A stretch of 64,000 nucleotides of DNA from Metabacillus crassostreae (GTDB taxonomy: Bacteria; Bacillota; Bacilli; Bacillales; Bacillaceae). Shown here one piece after another: positions 1 to 10,600 of the stretch. Every line of letters starts with the position of its first letter. Positions within the stretch are counted from its first letter, which is position 1. The translations under genes were made by a program, and so were the position numbers. Location of the stretch: NCBI RefSeq assembly GCF_016908395.1, contig NZ_JAFBDU010000008.1:124001-188000 (forward strand), given 5' to 3'. The notes under the pieces were generated by a model that saw nothing but the letters and a program-made list of their open reading frames with translations, was not told the DNA's origin and ran no database searches.

Positions 1-645
1 AGATTTTTTTATCTGCAAAGTCAATAATCCATATAACAGTTCATTTTTATCAGTAAATTCATAACTATAATTATTTATATTTTTCCTTCCTAACCAATTC
101 CCACAAAAGCAGCAACACCCTGGTGTACTGTTTCTATATAAATAAAACTGTTTCTTATTACAGTGATAACAAACAGATTCTAATCTAACTCTATGTAAGT
201 AACAAAATAACATGTCCTGAAAACACCAAACTAACTGATCAAATGGTAATTCCCCCTTATCTTTGGAATCTTCATAACAGTTTGGACACCAGACTTTATA
301 CTTTTTTAACAAACCTCTAGTTGGAAATATATTTGCCCAGTAGTGGAGAGTCGAATTATTCACATCAATATCGGTTAAGTGAGTAATTACATTGATAAAA
401 TCTAACGCTAGGGAATGGTTGCCATTGATACCATGACTGCTTTGATAAAAACCATTACCACCTCTATGTGCAATTGCACTTAAATACTTTTTTCCTAATA
501 ATGGAGTAATCACCTCTTTAATAAGAGTTCCAGCACTAACACAGTGGATAAACGACAAGCGAGTAATATAACTTGTCATACTTTCTATATAACCATTATC
601 TGAGTTAATTAGTTTTAGACCATATAAAGTAGAAGGTTCCTTCAT
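1..645 (-). CDS. TniQ-family protein, 3' end beyond the window
   Basis: An open frame begins at an ATG at 645, with AAGGAG seven bases upstream, and runs off the left edge without a stop (215 codons visible). The N-terminal part carries the TniQ-type pattern SYITRLSFIHCVSAGTL. Further on, CPNC and later CYHC and CCCFC form treble-clef zinc-finger-like Cys pairs, also typical of TniQ. TniQ proteins are target-selection partners of Tn7-like and Tn5053-like transposition machineries. Here it lies at the outer side of an integrase-bearing defence island. The other transposition genes, if any, are outside the window. The family call rests on motif resemblance only. Confidence 0.6.
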   Translation of the reverse strand, partial: MKEPSTLYGLKLINSDNGYIESMTSYITRLSFIHCVSAGTLIKEVITPLLGKKYLSAIAHRGGNGFYQSSHGINGNHSLALDFINVITHLTDIDVNNSTLHYWANIFPTRGLLKKYKVWCPNCYEDSKDKGELPFDQLVWCFQDMLFCYLHRVRLESVCYHCNKKQFYLYRNSTPGCCCFCGNWLGRKNINNYSYEFTDKNELLYGLLTLQIKKS

Positions 646-909
646 TTTATACTCCTTAGTATTTTTGGATATCATCCCCAGTTAAGACCAAAATTATCCA
701 AGATATCCACTATTTTACAGGTATTAATACTAAGTTTTTCGTAATCTAAAAAGGAAGTAAAAATAACTTAATATAGGAATTTGATTGTTGATATCGTCTG
801 ATAAACTTATAACTTATGGTTTCGCGAATACGATATAAAAAAAGTGATAGTAGAAGAGGAGTTAACAATAAATATTTAGGGTGGATTAATGTTCAAGTAA
901 CATAAGTTT

Positions 910-959
910 TAAAAAATAAAAACCCCGAATAGGTATCTTTATATTTACCATACGGGGTT
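910..959 (-). terminator. Rho-independent terminator of the integrase gene
   Basis: On the minus strand AACCCCG pairs with CGGGGTT across an interrupted stem (inner GGTA/TACC) and is followed by a T-rich run, 50-100 bases after the integrase stop. Apart from this, I see nothing coding in 646-1010. Confidence 0.75.
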
Positions 960-1010
960 CAGTCTCAAATTCAACTTTGCTAAAGCTTTTATTAATTTGT
1001 ACATCTAAAT

Positions 1011-2120
1011 CTAGTACGATATATTATTAAATAATTCTATTGTTTTTTTCTCATCTTCTATACGCAACTCTTTAACTACATGAGAATATTCTTTTAATGT
1101 TGTATCTATATCGCTATGACCTAGGCGTTCACTGACATAGTATATTGATACTTTCTTATAGAGGAGCACACTTGCATGGGTATGTCTTAAACCATGAATT
1201 GTAATTGGATCTATTCCAAGTTCATCTAATAGCTTTCTTAATTGTTTATTCGCAGAGGTATTACTTATAACTTTGTATTTAGAAGAAGGATTATAAAAAA
1301 CTAATTGATGTAAATTAGTAGGTGTAGTTTCAAACAAGTTTTTAAAATGGTCCATTGTTGACATGTCCATTTTTATTAGTCGGTCAGAGTACTTGTTTTT
1401 AGTGGAACGAAAACCTTCAGGATTTCGTTTCATATATCCCCAGGTTTTATTAATTGTAATGGTACTGTTTATGAAGTCAAAATCATTTCTTGTAAGTCCT
1501 ACCATCTCTGCAAAACGCATTCCTGATGTTAATCCTAAAAATAACAATGAATAGCTTAACCCTCGATTAAGTCTCTTTATTATTTCTTTAAGCAATAATT
1601 CACTTTCTCTAAAATCTAAGTGTTTCTCTATAGGCTTTTTTTCAGGCGTTGTCCAGGTTAATACAGCTTTCCTAGTAAAATCATGTTGTAATATTCCTTC
1701 TTCAACTGCATCTCTTACACAAGCACGGATTTGAGCATTTAATTTTTCAACAGATTCTTTCGATTTATTCATACCATATTTATTTATAAAATACTGATAA
1801 TCATGCCTTTTTATTTCTTGCAGTGGTTTACTACCAAAATGTGCATTTATAGCCTTCAAAGTATACTTGTAATGTTGTTGTGTTGTTGAATCTAAATGAG
1901 ATTTATAGAGTTTCATCCATTTTTCAAAGTACTGATCAATAGGCCTAGGGTTTAAATAAGGTGATATTCCGTTCCCTAATAGAACCTCTATTTCAGCTGC
2001 AGCTAATTTAGCTTCTTTCTTTGTACGAAATCCTCCTTTTCTTATTGGTTTTGATTTACGATTTATCCTGTTACTAACTGTGTACTGATAAGTTTTACCC
2101 CTTTTCTGAATACTTGCCAT
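1011..2120 (-). CDS. Tyrosine recombinase (integrase) of a genomic island
   Basis: This 369-residue site-specific recombinase has an N-terminal arm-binding domain (about 1-50), a SAM-like core-binding domain (about 60-150) and a C-terminal catalytic domain. Visible catalytic residues are Arg202 (SGMRFAE), His309 and Arg312 (HGLRH), His335 (LGHSD) and nucleophile Tyr345 (EYSHV), so it should be active. The ATG at 2120 has GGAGGG six bases upstream. It reads leftwards at the outer edge of the BREX island and most likely integrates and excises that island. It belongs to the family of Tn916/phage-type integrases. Its attachment site cannot be fixed from this window, because no duplicated core was found at the left. 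Confidence 0.9.
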   Translation of the reverse strand: MASIQKRGKTYQYTVSNRINRKSKPIRKGGFRTKKEAKLAAAEIEVLLGNGISPYLNPRPIDQYFEKWMKLYKSHLDSTTQQHYKYTLKAINAHFGSKPLQEIKRHDYQYFINKYGMNKSKESVEKLNAQIRACVRDAVEEGILQHDFTRKAVLTWTTPEKKPIEKHLDFRESELLLKEIIKRLNRGLSYSLLFLGLTSGMRFAEMVGLTRNDFDFINSTITINKTWGYMKRNPEGFRSTKNKYSDRLIKMDMSTMDHFKNLFETTPTNLHQLVFYNPSSKYKVISNTSANKQLRKLLDELGIDPITIHGLRHTHASVLLYKKVSIYYVSERLGHSDIDTTLKEYSHVVKELRIEDEKKTIELFNNISY

Positions 2121-2630
2121 AAATGTCCCTCCATCTTTGTAAAAATCTAATTGCTTTTTTCTCTCTACTCATTCCTTTACAAAGAAAATCAAATATAAAC
2201 TTGAAGGAGATAAAAAATGGCACTTTTATTGTCTATTTCTGTTCATGATAAAAAGCAGTCGGAATAGAGACAGTAATAAATATTGGTTTTAAAATTTTTT
2301 TCAGAATGTAAAAGGGTTTGATGAGTATGCAGGTTAATAGTTTCATCTACTGACTATTAAATGTTCTAGTGCTAAAATATTCGAGGTTGGAGCAATACCC
2401 TTATACAGATATGACTATCCAATATTACTGAATGATGAAGCGTGATTACACTAAAAGCAATTTTTTGTTTTATTGATCCTATAAATCTTCCACCAATACA
2501 AAACGTTATTCACTAATGTAAAATAACAAATAATATCATTGTTGTTTCCCTCATCAATTACTAAACTTGTTCTGCAAAGTCTCAAAGCTCCTAATTACCT
2601 AAAATTCCCTAATACGAGATTTAGTAACAA
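2121..2630. other. Intergenic stretch between integrase and brxL
   Basis: No substantial gene is visible. On the plus strand a 16-codon frame (ATG 2217, stop 2265-2267; begins MALLLSISV) has an excellent Shine-Dalgarno GAAGGAGA seven bases upstream. It could be a leader peptide or the amputated start of a lost gene. The integrase promoter must also lie here but no convincing pair of hexamers was found. Confidence 0.3.
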
Positions 2631-2669
2631 TGAAAAAGAGGAGAGATAATCACGTGCCCCACTCTCCTC
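2631..2669 (-). terminator. Terminator of the BREX operon
   Basis: On the minus strand GAGGAGAG pairs with CTCTCCTC around a 16-base loop and is followed by TTTTT. It lies about 80 bases downstream of the brxL stop. Confidence 0.8.
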
Positions 2670-2747
2670 ACCGCTTCTATTAACCTTGATGAAATTATTA
2701 CTTTCATCTTTATTGTTAGGATGTTTTTAGTAATAAAATAATACTAA

Positions 2748-4805
2748 TTAACTTACCCCTAAAGCCTTAAACACAGCATCTATCGGATCAGAATAAAACA
2801 CTGGCTGCACTTTTACCAATAGATCTGGTGGAACTGTCTGCAAGTCCATAACTGACGCTGCAGGTATTAATACTTTTTTAGCCCCTGCATCTACGCATAC
2901 TTGTAAAGTATTTGCAAACTCCTCCACTTTGGAAATAGTGCCACCAACAGTCATATTACCTATGACGACTAAACTCTCCTGTGTTGGCTTTCCTAACGCT
3001 CCTGAGCAAAGGCCAATTAATTCAGCTATGGCAAGTTCATCCGTTAAACCAATACCCTGTAAATCACCTATGTGCATGAGATAGTCTTTTGTTTTGGTGC
3101 TAATGGTATTGCTAATGCTTTTGCTATTGGCTGTAAAGAAACGAAATGCTGTATCTAGGCTTTCTTTCGCCTCACGGTTGGAACCAACACCCGATTTATC
3201 AAATTTACCCGTTCCACTGACAACTTGATTTTCGAGCTTATAAATACCAATCATTCCAGTATGGCTATGTCCCGTAACGTAAACATGACCTGGTTTGCCC
3301 ATACCTTCTGGAATTAGTTTTCCTCCACCTTGCTCTGGAACTGAAACGTAATGCTCTTCAAGTGTTTCTTTGTCAATAAAAGAGAACATAACATCATAAA
3401 ACTCCATACCGCCAATTTTCTTTAACTGCTCCTTAACACGACGGCGACCTTCAAGGGCGTATTCCAATACTTCTATAACTTCCTCTTTCGTGAATTCGCC
3501 ATGAGGATATAAGAGTTTTAACATACCAGAAACCGTTCTTCTGACAGCATTCGTATCACGCTGGTTTAAATTGTTTCCTAGTTTAAAATAGCGATCAATT
3601 GCATCGCTGAAAGTGCGTTTCCGCATTTCTCGGAAAAACTCTGCAATGTAGTCCACTATAAAGCCATATTTTTCAGTAATCAGGTCCGGACGCATCTTTG
3701 GAATTTCCCAACCAGGCAGATAATAGTGCATCCGATCGAAAAATGCAGTGTCATTTGCCATCTCTTCAGGAAATGGAGCAAATAGATGGGATGTTTTTAT
3801 TAGCGTGTCCACACTCTGATTAACATTACCTACAAAAACCATGGAGGCAGAAGCATTCTTTTCCTCTTTACCCCTCGCAAAGGAGCCGGATGCCATGTAA
3901 TCTTTCATGATTTGAATGCCGTCTTTATCTTTAAAGCGAATACCTGCTACTTCATCAAATGTGACACAGTCCCACATTCCTACAAGTCCTATTTTTCTAG
4001 TAGACATATTGTAGAAAAGGTTAGCTACCGTTGTTTGTCCACCAGAAACAAGAATGGAATTCGGAGATAATTCCTTATAGACATGTGATTTACCTGTACC
4101 ACGAGGACCAAGTTCACACATGTTGTAATTGTTTTCTACAAGAGGAACCAGTCGCAGCAATAAATGCCACTTCACACGTTCTTCTAGTTGAGTTGGTTCC
4201 ATTCCTGTCGAGCGTACTAACACATCAATCCATTCGTCTTTTGTAAAGCTCTTTCTGCCCTCAAACACCTCTTGAATATCCATGTTTGGCATTTGAATTG
4301 GTTGTAAGCTACTAACATTAAAAGGATTTGAATTTCGTACTTCTTCGTCATAAAAATAATCAATTTTGACCATGCACCATATACCACCGACAAGGAGTTT
4401 ATCAAACTCTTTCACATACATGGATGAAATGGGAACACCCTTTAATCCAAGATTGGAGAACTCAGCTTCGTAAGTATCAATCTTCGGATTTAATGCCACC
4501 GTTACCTTATCTATAACAGAATATTGACCGTATTCCCTTATACGAGATTTAATCTTCTCTGCCTCATCCGGACGAACAAAATTTTCCGAAAGAATCTTCT
4601 TCACCCGCTCTAATCCTTCACGAATACTATCCTCATCCTCTGTTGCAGCATACATTCCAAGCAAATATTCCAGAACGTATACAGGAACGTTCGCCCCCTC
4701 TTTTATTAGGTTCGTTAAATCTTTACGTACAACCCTTCCAGCAAAAACGTCATTCAATTTTCTATCTAAATCAACAGTTAATCCTGCATTCGCATTTTCT
4801 TCCAT
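2748..4805 (-). CDS. brxL: BREX system Lon-like AAA+ protein BrxL
   Basis: BrxL is the effector-like ATPase of type 1 BREX phage-exclusion systems; in the family it forms a DNA-binding ring. The 685-residue product has an N-terminal DUF4357-like segment. An AAA+ core follows with Walker A GPRGTGKS (233-240) and Walker B VTFDE (281-285), then a Lon-protease-like C-terminal domain (about 560-670) ending around KKVLIPA. The start at 4805 has GGAGGAGG upstream. It is the last gene of the operon, 18 bases after pglZ, and is followed by a strong terminator. Length matches the family and no break is seen. Confidence 0.93.
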   Translation of the reverse strand: MEENANAGLTVDLDRKLNDVFAGRVVRKDLTNLIKEGANVPVYVLEYLLGMYAATEDEDSIREGLERVKKILSENFVRPDEAEKIKSRIREYGQYSVIDKVTVALNPKIDTYEAEFSNLGLKGVPISSMYVKEFDKLLVGGIWCMVKIDYFYDEEVRNSNPFNVSSLQPIQMPNMDIQEVFEGRKSFTKDEWIDVLVRSTGMEPTQLEERVKWHLLLRLVPLVENNYNMCELGPRGTGKSHVYKELSPNSILVSGGQTTVANLFYNMSTRKIGLVGMWDCVTFDEVAGIRFKDKDGIQIMKDYMASGSFARGKEEKNASASMVFVGNVNQSVDTLIKTSHLFAPFPEEMANDTAFFDRMHYYLPGWEIPKMRPDLITEKYGFIVDYIAEFFREMRKRTFSDAIDRYFKLGNNLNQRDTNAVRRTVSGMLKLLYPHGEFTKEEVIEVLEYALEGRRRVKEQLKKIGGMEFYDVMFSFIDKETLEEHYVSVPEQGGGKLIPEGMGKPGHVYVTGHSHTGMIGIYKLENQVVSGTGKFDKSGVGSNREAKESLDTAFRFFTANSKSISNTISTKTKDYLMHIGDLQGIGLTDELAIAELIGLCSGALGKPTQESLVVIGNMTVGGTISKVEEFANTLQVCVDAGAKKVLIPAASVMDLQTVPPDLLVKVQPVFYSDPIDAVFKALGVS

Positions 4806-4823
4806 TCACGGTCCTCCTCCCTC

Positions 4824-7382
4824 TTAAAAGTCAAAGTCACTGATTATACCCAAATTGATGTTAAATGGAATTTTCTCCACTACAACTCCAGTCTCTGTAT
4901 CCTTTATAATTAAGTAATACGTTTTAGTTCGATCATATGGAATGCTTTTCAATATAAACCTTAATTTGAAAGTACGATCTGCTGGGTTTTCAAATGGACG
5001 ATCCCCAATAATCGTTTCCTCATTAGATAATACGTTGCCTTCCTCATCAGCCATATAAATGACAACAGTTCGAGGAATTATCTTATCTTCCACTTTTTCA
5101 GTTTGGAAAAACTCCAGGTTGAAAATGCTATTCGTTACCTTACGAGTAGTATTCGTAAGTTTAATATCTACTTTTTTAATGACCTTCGCACCTTTTTGCC
5201 CTGTCCGTTTGTTTTTAAATGTTAACAATGGGATAACTACTTCCTGAAGACTTGCACCACCATGAACAAAATTAATACCTGAACCTTGCATTTTGTTTCT
5301 AAGTGTCGCTTTGGGCAAATATGCTGTTAATTGCTGATCATTTTTTATTATGGATGAAAGATTGATAGCCAATTGACCTGAAACATTATGCAGCTCATTT
5401 GCAATAATGTAGCGACGTTTCACTTCTATAGCATCTATTGAATCCTGACCAATTTTATCACTTTCCTCTAAATCATCTCTTTGGTAAAGGAAGCCATGAT
5501 CAGCCGTAATAAACACATTTGTTCCACTTAAATCATCTCGAATAATTTTCACTAAGTCATACAATTGGTTTAATGAGGTTTCAACTGCATTAAACGTATA
5601 GACTTCTGTTGAAGCCTTGTCTCCCATTGCATCAATAGTATCATGATAGATGTATACGAGTTTTTTACCCTTAAAGTTTTCTCTTCGCCCAGCTTTATTC
5701 ATCGCTAATACATCTTGAAAATGAACTGCAATACTTTCTGGCACTTTAGATTCAATAATCTTTTTCCGGTTTTCCAATCCAGAAGAATCTTTCCCATCGA
5801 CAAATATCCTGCCATTTATATCTATATCAATTTCTTTATGCGGTAGGAGTGATGGCATCCCCAGCTTTGTAATGGAAGGCACTACACCGAGTAAAGTTTC
5901 CACATCACAAACACCCATTGTTTCGGTATTAAGGCGTTCTGCCAACTCAACTCCTATTTCATACCTCAGCGCATCTGAGACGATAACAAAAACCCGTTCC
6001 CCATTGCGGATTTTAGAATCAATAAATGTAGAATAAAAGTCTTGCTGATTTTTCACACCTGGTAATGACCAATTCTGTGTCATTTCAGACTCAACTGCTT
6101 GTGACCAATGGGAACTCAACTCACCCATATACCAGTTCGTATATAAATCTTCTACCAGTGTTTGTAACTTTTTCAATAAATCATGATTACTCTCTTCATC
6201 ATAGGCCACATAAAACTTACGATAATATGTATCCATTAAGTGATAATCATTTACATATGCTTGATACAAATCAATAGCCTGTCCCTGTGGAATACCTTGA
6301 CGATGTTCTTTATAAAACTCATGTATCTTCACAGTGTAGTAAAGTGCTTCATATATGGACGCAAAGTTATCATGATAATGTTTAGCTCTTCTCAATTTAA
6401 TGAGTTTCGTATATTCTTCATAATCCTCAAGCTGTGTAACTAATCCATTAGCTATGTATTTGATGATTGCTCGGTCGATATATGGAAAAGTATCCGCCTG
6501 TTTAAAAGTTTCAATTGGAAGATTATTGATTATATTCGAAAGTTGAATTTCCTGTTCAACCATTTCCGCATATTCATCAAAAATCACATAATCCGTCTTA
6601 TGGTGCATCCAATGGTCAATAAACACAACAGCATTCGTTTTATTTCGATTGGAAATAAATACTTCTAAATCCCATATATCCTCATCAGCAACCGATTGAC
6701 TGAATGCCGTTACTACTAACTGGATGAATAATGTTTTTAGACTTTTCTTCTCTCTTTCATAGCCATAGTGATTAGAAACGTAATTCCAGAACACCTCAGC
6801 ATCAAAGAATTTCTCAAGAAGGGACAAGTATTTATTCTCATTGTCCTCCAGCGTGTCCATTAACACCGTTTTTAATATTTCTTCAAAATCAGGTGTTTTG
6901 ACGTTACACAATACACTCATTATTGAAAGTTCAATTATTCCTTCTGAATAGGTTTCAATATTCAATGCTGAGAATTTTTTAAATCTCTCTTTGTTATTAA
7001 AGAAGCGTTCATACTTTTTGATTATAGCCCGAAGTGACGGGTCTATATGCAATTCACTTAGAATTAGCGAAATTCGATCTGCATAGAACGTTTTCGAATA
7101 AAAAACAGTATCCGCTAACCAGTTGTCTTCCACACCTAATTCCATGACTGTATAAATCAAGTAGGGGGACGTAGGATCTTCTTCTTCAAGCAAATATTTC
7201 GTTTGAAACTGATTATGGTCAGTAAGCATATGAACCTTTGCCTTATCAATGGTAAGATGTTCAATTTCTTCTGCGAACTCCTTACCCTTGTCCACCCAGA
7301 ACACAATTTTCCGTTGTTCACCATCTTTTAATGACTCGTTGAATATATCTGATAACGCAGCCTCAATTTGATTTATATTCAT
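4824..7382 (-). CDS. pglZ: BREX alkaline-phosphatase-superfamily protein PglZ
   Basis: PglZ is a core BREX component of the alkaline phosphatase superfamily. Metal-site motifs are visible: SDALRYE (about 472-478), YHDTIDAMGD (about 582-591) and TADHG (about 629-633). The N-terminal half is the helical region usual for type 1 PglZ. Total length (about 850) fits. I prefer the ATG at 7382 because AGGTGAAGGG lies directly before it; an in-frame GTG at 7391 is inside that ribosome-binding site. It sits between pglX and brxL as in canonical type 1 loci, but is separated from pglX by 315 bases holding a hairpin and a gene remnant. Confidence 0.93.
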   Translation of the reverse strand: MNINQIEAALSDIFNESLKDGEQRKIVFWVDKGKEFAEEIEHLTIDKAKVHMLTDHNQFQTKYLLEEEDPTSPYLIYTVMELGVEDNWLADTVFYSKTFYADRISLILSELHIDPSLRAIIKKYERFFNNKERFKKFSALNIETYSEGIIELSIMSVLCNVKTPDFEEILKTVLMDTLEDNENKYLSLLEKFFDAEVFWNYVSNHYGYEREKKSLKTLFIQLVVTAFSQSVADEDIWDLEVFISNRNKTNAVVFIDHWMHHKTDYVIFDEYAEMVEQEIQLSNIINNLPIETFKQADTFPYIDRAIIKYIANGLVTQLEDYEEYTKLIKLRRAKHYHDNFASIYEALYYTVKIHEFYKEHRQGIPQGQAIDLYQAYVNDYHLMDTYYRKFYVAYDEESNHDLLKKLQTLVEDLYTNWYMGELSSHWSQAVESEMTQNWSLPGVKNQQDFYSTFIDSKIRNGERVFVIVSDALRYEIGVELAERLNTETMGVCDVETLLGVVPSITKLGMPSLLPHKEIDIDINGRIFVDGKDSSGLENRKKIIESKVPESIAVHFQDVLAMNKAGRRENFKGKKLVYIYHDTIDAMGDKASTEVYTFNAVETSLNQLYDLVKIIRDDLSGTNVFITADHGFLYQRDDLEESDKIGQDSIDAIEVKRRYIIANELHNVSGQLAINLSSIIKNDQQLTAYLPKATLRNKMQGSGINFVHGGASLQEVVIPLLTFKNKRTGQKGAKVIKKVDIKLTNTTRKVTNSIFNLEFFQTEKVEDKIIPRTVVIYMADEEGNVLSNEETIIGDRPFENPADRTFKLRFILKSIPYDRTKTYYLIIKDTETGVVVEKIPFNINLGIISDFDF

Positions 7383-7433
7383 TCCCTTCACCTACTTTCT
7401 AACTCAATAACATTGTACTAAACTACTATTTAT

Positions 7434-7574
7434 TTATTGACCTTTTTCTATTTTCTGCTTCTCCATTATATCTTTCAAAAAGTCCTTAGATACCCATTCC
7501 TTACTTTCCACATCAAAAGTTGCTTTAAAGATTTTATTATTATCAACCTTTAATTTCTGTGCTACGTAAACCAA
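7434..7574 (-). pseudogene. Short remnant ORF between pglX and pglZ
   Basis: A 46-codon minus-strand frame (LVYVAQKLKV... ending KIEKGQ) has a coding-like, Lys-rich composition but lacks a Shine-Dalgarno site and would need a TTG start. It reads like the C-terminal piece of a lost gene inserted into the BREX operon. I do not recognise it. Confidence 0.35.
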
Positions 7575-7658
7575 CCTTCATTAGATCCCCATCCCATCTA
7601 TACTAAATATTTCTATAAATACCTTCACTGCTAAATCCCCTAATAACCATAAAGGAAA

Positions 7659-7686
7659 GATACATTAGCCATCACCAATGTATCTC
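7659..7686 (-). promoter_or_regulatory. Intercistronic hairpin just after pglX
   Basis: AGATACATT and AATGTATCT form a perfect 9-bp stem with a 10-base loop, 12 bases past the pglX stop. The following minus-strand bases TTTCC are a poor T-tract. It is therefore probably a weak terminator or mRNA-stabilising hairpin that lowers pglZ-brxL expression. Confidence 0.5.
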
Positions 7687-7697
7687 CTCAAGTTTAT

Positions 7698-10600
7698 TTA
7701 TATCTTAGCAACAAGACCATTAAATTTTTCATAATTCAATTTAACTCCATCATCTAAATCTAATTCAATCTGCATATCTGCCATATGGTGTAACAACTCA
7801 TCATATGCTTTTAACTCATCAATTTTCTTATCAAGAGATTTCAGTTCTTTCTTAGCATCACTAATCTCTTTTGCTGTAGAATCCCCTTCAATGATATTAA
7901 GTAAGTCTTTTTTTTCGGCATCCAATCGGATTTGACAATCATGCACATAGTCCGTACGAATACGAGACAGTGTTGTTTTATCATAACGGTGCATATAGAT
8001 TAAACAATTAAACGCCTTCTCCTTTCCAGAAGTAAACATCCAATAAATAGGTCGTTTTTTATATGTTTGAACATGATCTTTAAAGAAGTCATTTAAAAAA
8101 TAACGATGTAAAGTTTCTTTTGCCGTTTCGCCTTTCTTTCTACCGAGGGCATCCGCTACAAAATTGAGATTTTCTGAAAGAGTTTCCTCTCCAAAAATAA
8201 TTCTGACAAAGTTAACAAATCTGGATACAATATCGTCTTCAAAATGTGCACTTGGAAGAATAGGTAGAATGTTATCTTTGTCTATCCTGAATGTTTTATA
8301 TCGTGAATGGTCAAATTCACCACCAGCAAATATTAATCCCTCTTCATCAAGTGAATAACGACCAAAAGAGCAACCAATAGCATATGAAATAAAGCTCTTA
8401 ATATCCCGTTCTAAATTAGCCTTTAGGACTGTAATGTCTTCATAATCTACTTTAGGAATTAACTCGTCCTGTAATCCATATATTTTTATGAAGATTTTAT
8501 TTAATTCTTCTTCATTAGTTTTTAATTGTTCAAATTGATTTTCGCAAATTTTTTGCCACTTTATAAAAGACTGTTCAATATAATCACTACTATTGTATAT
8601 AAATGGATGTTTCTTAAAATCCCAACTAATTTCAAAACTATCCCAATCTGTTTGAGAAATTTCTATATTTTGAGTCACGATGCTAGATATTTGTTTATCA
8701 AATTGAGAATCCCTTAATACTGGCAATTTCCCAATATGCCCTGACTCAAAATTCAATGTTGGGCTAATTAGATTCAAAAAAACTAGAGCTACTTTGGAAT
8801 TTAGAAATGCTAAAAAGTAATATAAATCATCATTAGTGAAAAGTGCTTTTCCACCACTACCAAAAATAGAATTATCAAGTATCCTCATTGATGGTTTACT
8901 GCTCGAAATACCTGACCAAGTTAAACCACGTTTAAAATAGTATTCTGTATTAAAAATTCTTCTTGACCAATGTGTTGTATTTGGATCTTTTGGATTATTT
9001 GTAACGGCATTCTTAATTTCTTCACCATCATTCTCCCAATTTACTACATATTCATGGTTCCCGAACCACTTCCTATATTTTCCACCCTTAATGAATGGAT
9101 ACCATTTAAATTGAGTGTTTAATGTTTCTGTTAATTCTTTAACTTTTAATCCAATACGATTGAACTCTATTTCATGCCAATATCGTAAAAACCTATTATT
9201 GTCAGTTGTCGACAAGCCACTCACAGGATTTGATACTAGTCCTAAGTTTTCTCCCATTACAAATGCTTGTCTAATTTTATCACTAACCCAAAAAGCTATA
9301 GGTCTACCAGGCACTTCTTTTAAATTTTTCTGATTAAATGAATAACGATATGTAACCAAAGGATCATTTATTGCCTCAATTGTCTTAATCGGTTGATTTT
9401 TAGCACCTTTAAAATCAGATAATTTAATATACTCCCCCAGAGTATTACTGTCATAATTTCTTAAAGTAAATGTACAAATCGGTACAGTTGCCTCATCAAA
9501 CCCGGAGTATTCCAATTGAATCAAGCTAGTAATATTACGGTTGTCAATAATATTTTGGCGTAACTTTTCATATGAAGAAATAAACATCCATACGTATGGT
9601 GACATAAAGCCTATTTGTCCATTACTTTTGGTGGAATGAAAACTATATTCAATAAATGCTGAGAATAAGTCCGATTTAACATCAGGGTAATTATCAGTCA
9701 AATATTTCGATAATTCAGGAGTTAAGTATTTATGTCCAGCATATGGAGGATTAGTAATAAATACATCATATTTTCCTCTCATTATTTTAGTCTGTTTTAC
9801 AAGTATTCTTAATAAGGGTAAAATTCTCCCTTTTATTTCCTCTTCAAATAAATTGCCTTGTTTTTCTTCAATTATATTTATTCGTTCTTGTATAAATTCA
9901 ACATCCTTGTAACCAAGTTTTATAAGTGTTCCAATTTCTTTTGCGTTTTGAAATTGACTAAAAAACGCCATAACTTTTTCAAATTGCGTACCTGATGATT
10001 CTCCTGCTATATATTCCAACTCTTCCCCTGTAACTGAATTTGTTTCTTGGATAGCCGCTAAATTCATAATCAGTCCATCCCGCTCAATACTTCTCAAAAA
10101 TCGTTTGTTATACTCCAACGCTTTCATGATGAGGGAAAAGCTTGCCAGTTGATATGCCCGATCGTCAATATCAAGTCCATATAGATTATTTTCTATAATC
10201 AAACGAGGAATTTCACGTTCCATATAACCACATTTGCTATATATTTCGAATAATACATCGAACATATAGACAAGGATATGGCCACTTCCCATTGCTGGGT
10301 CGAAACATCTAATATCTTCTATCTTTAATTCCTTATTGATATAAGGAGCTAGCATTTTATCATAATCGTGCCCAGGGTTTGAATTCTCAAGATAGAATTC
10401 CCAATGTTTGATAAGATCCCGATGCAATTGATGTGATTCAATCCAGTATCGACCGAGTGTATTTTGAACCATATAACGAACAATCCATTCAGGTGTAAAT
10501 AATTGCGTTGCAAATGGTATTTCCTCGGGGTTATATCTCTTCTTTGCTTTAATAACACGTTCGTTCTCTTCCGCAATATAGTATTGATATAGCCAACCAA

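Noticed and set aside
335-357. Possible duplicated ssrA end (GTGGAGAGTCGAA)
   Set aside because: Only a partial, discontinuous match and it lies inside the TniQ-like coding frame.
7434-7574. Remnant as an intact extra BREX gene
   Set aside because: No Shine-Dalgarno, TTG-only start and too short; treated as a remnant.
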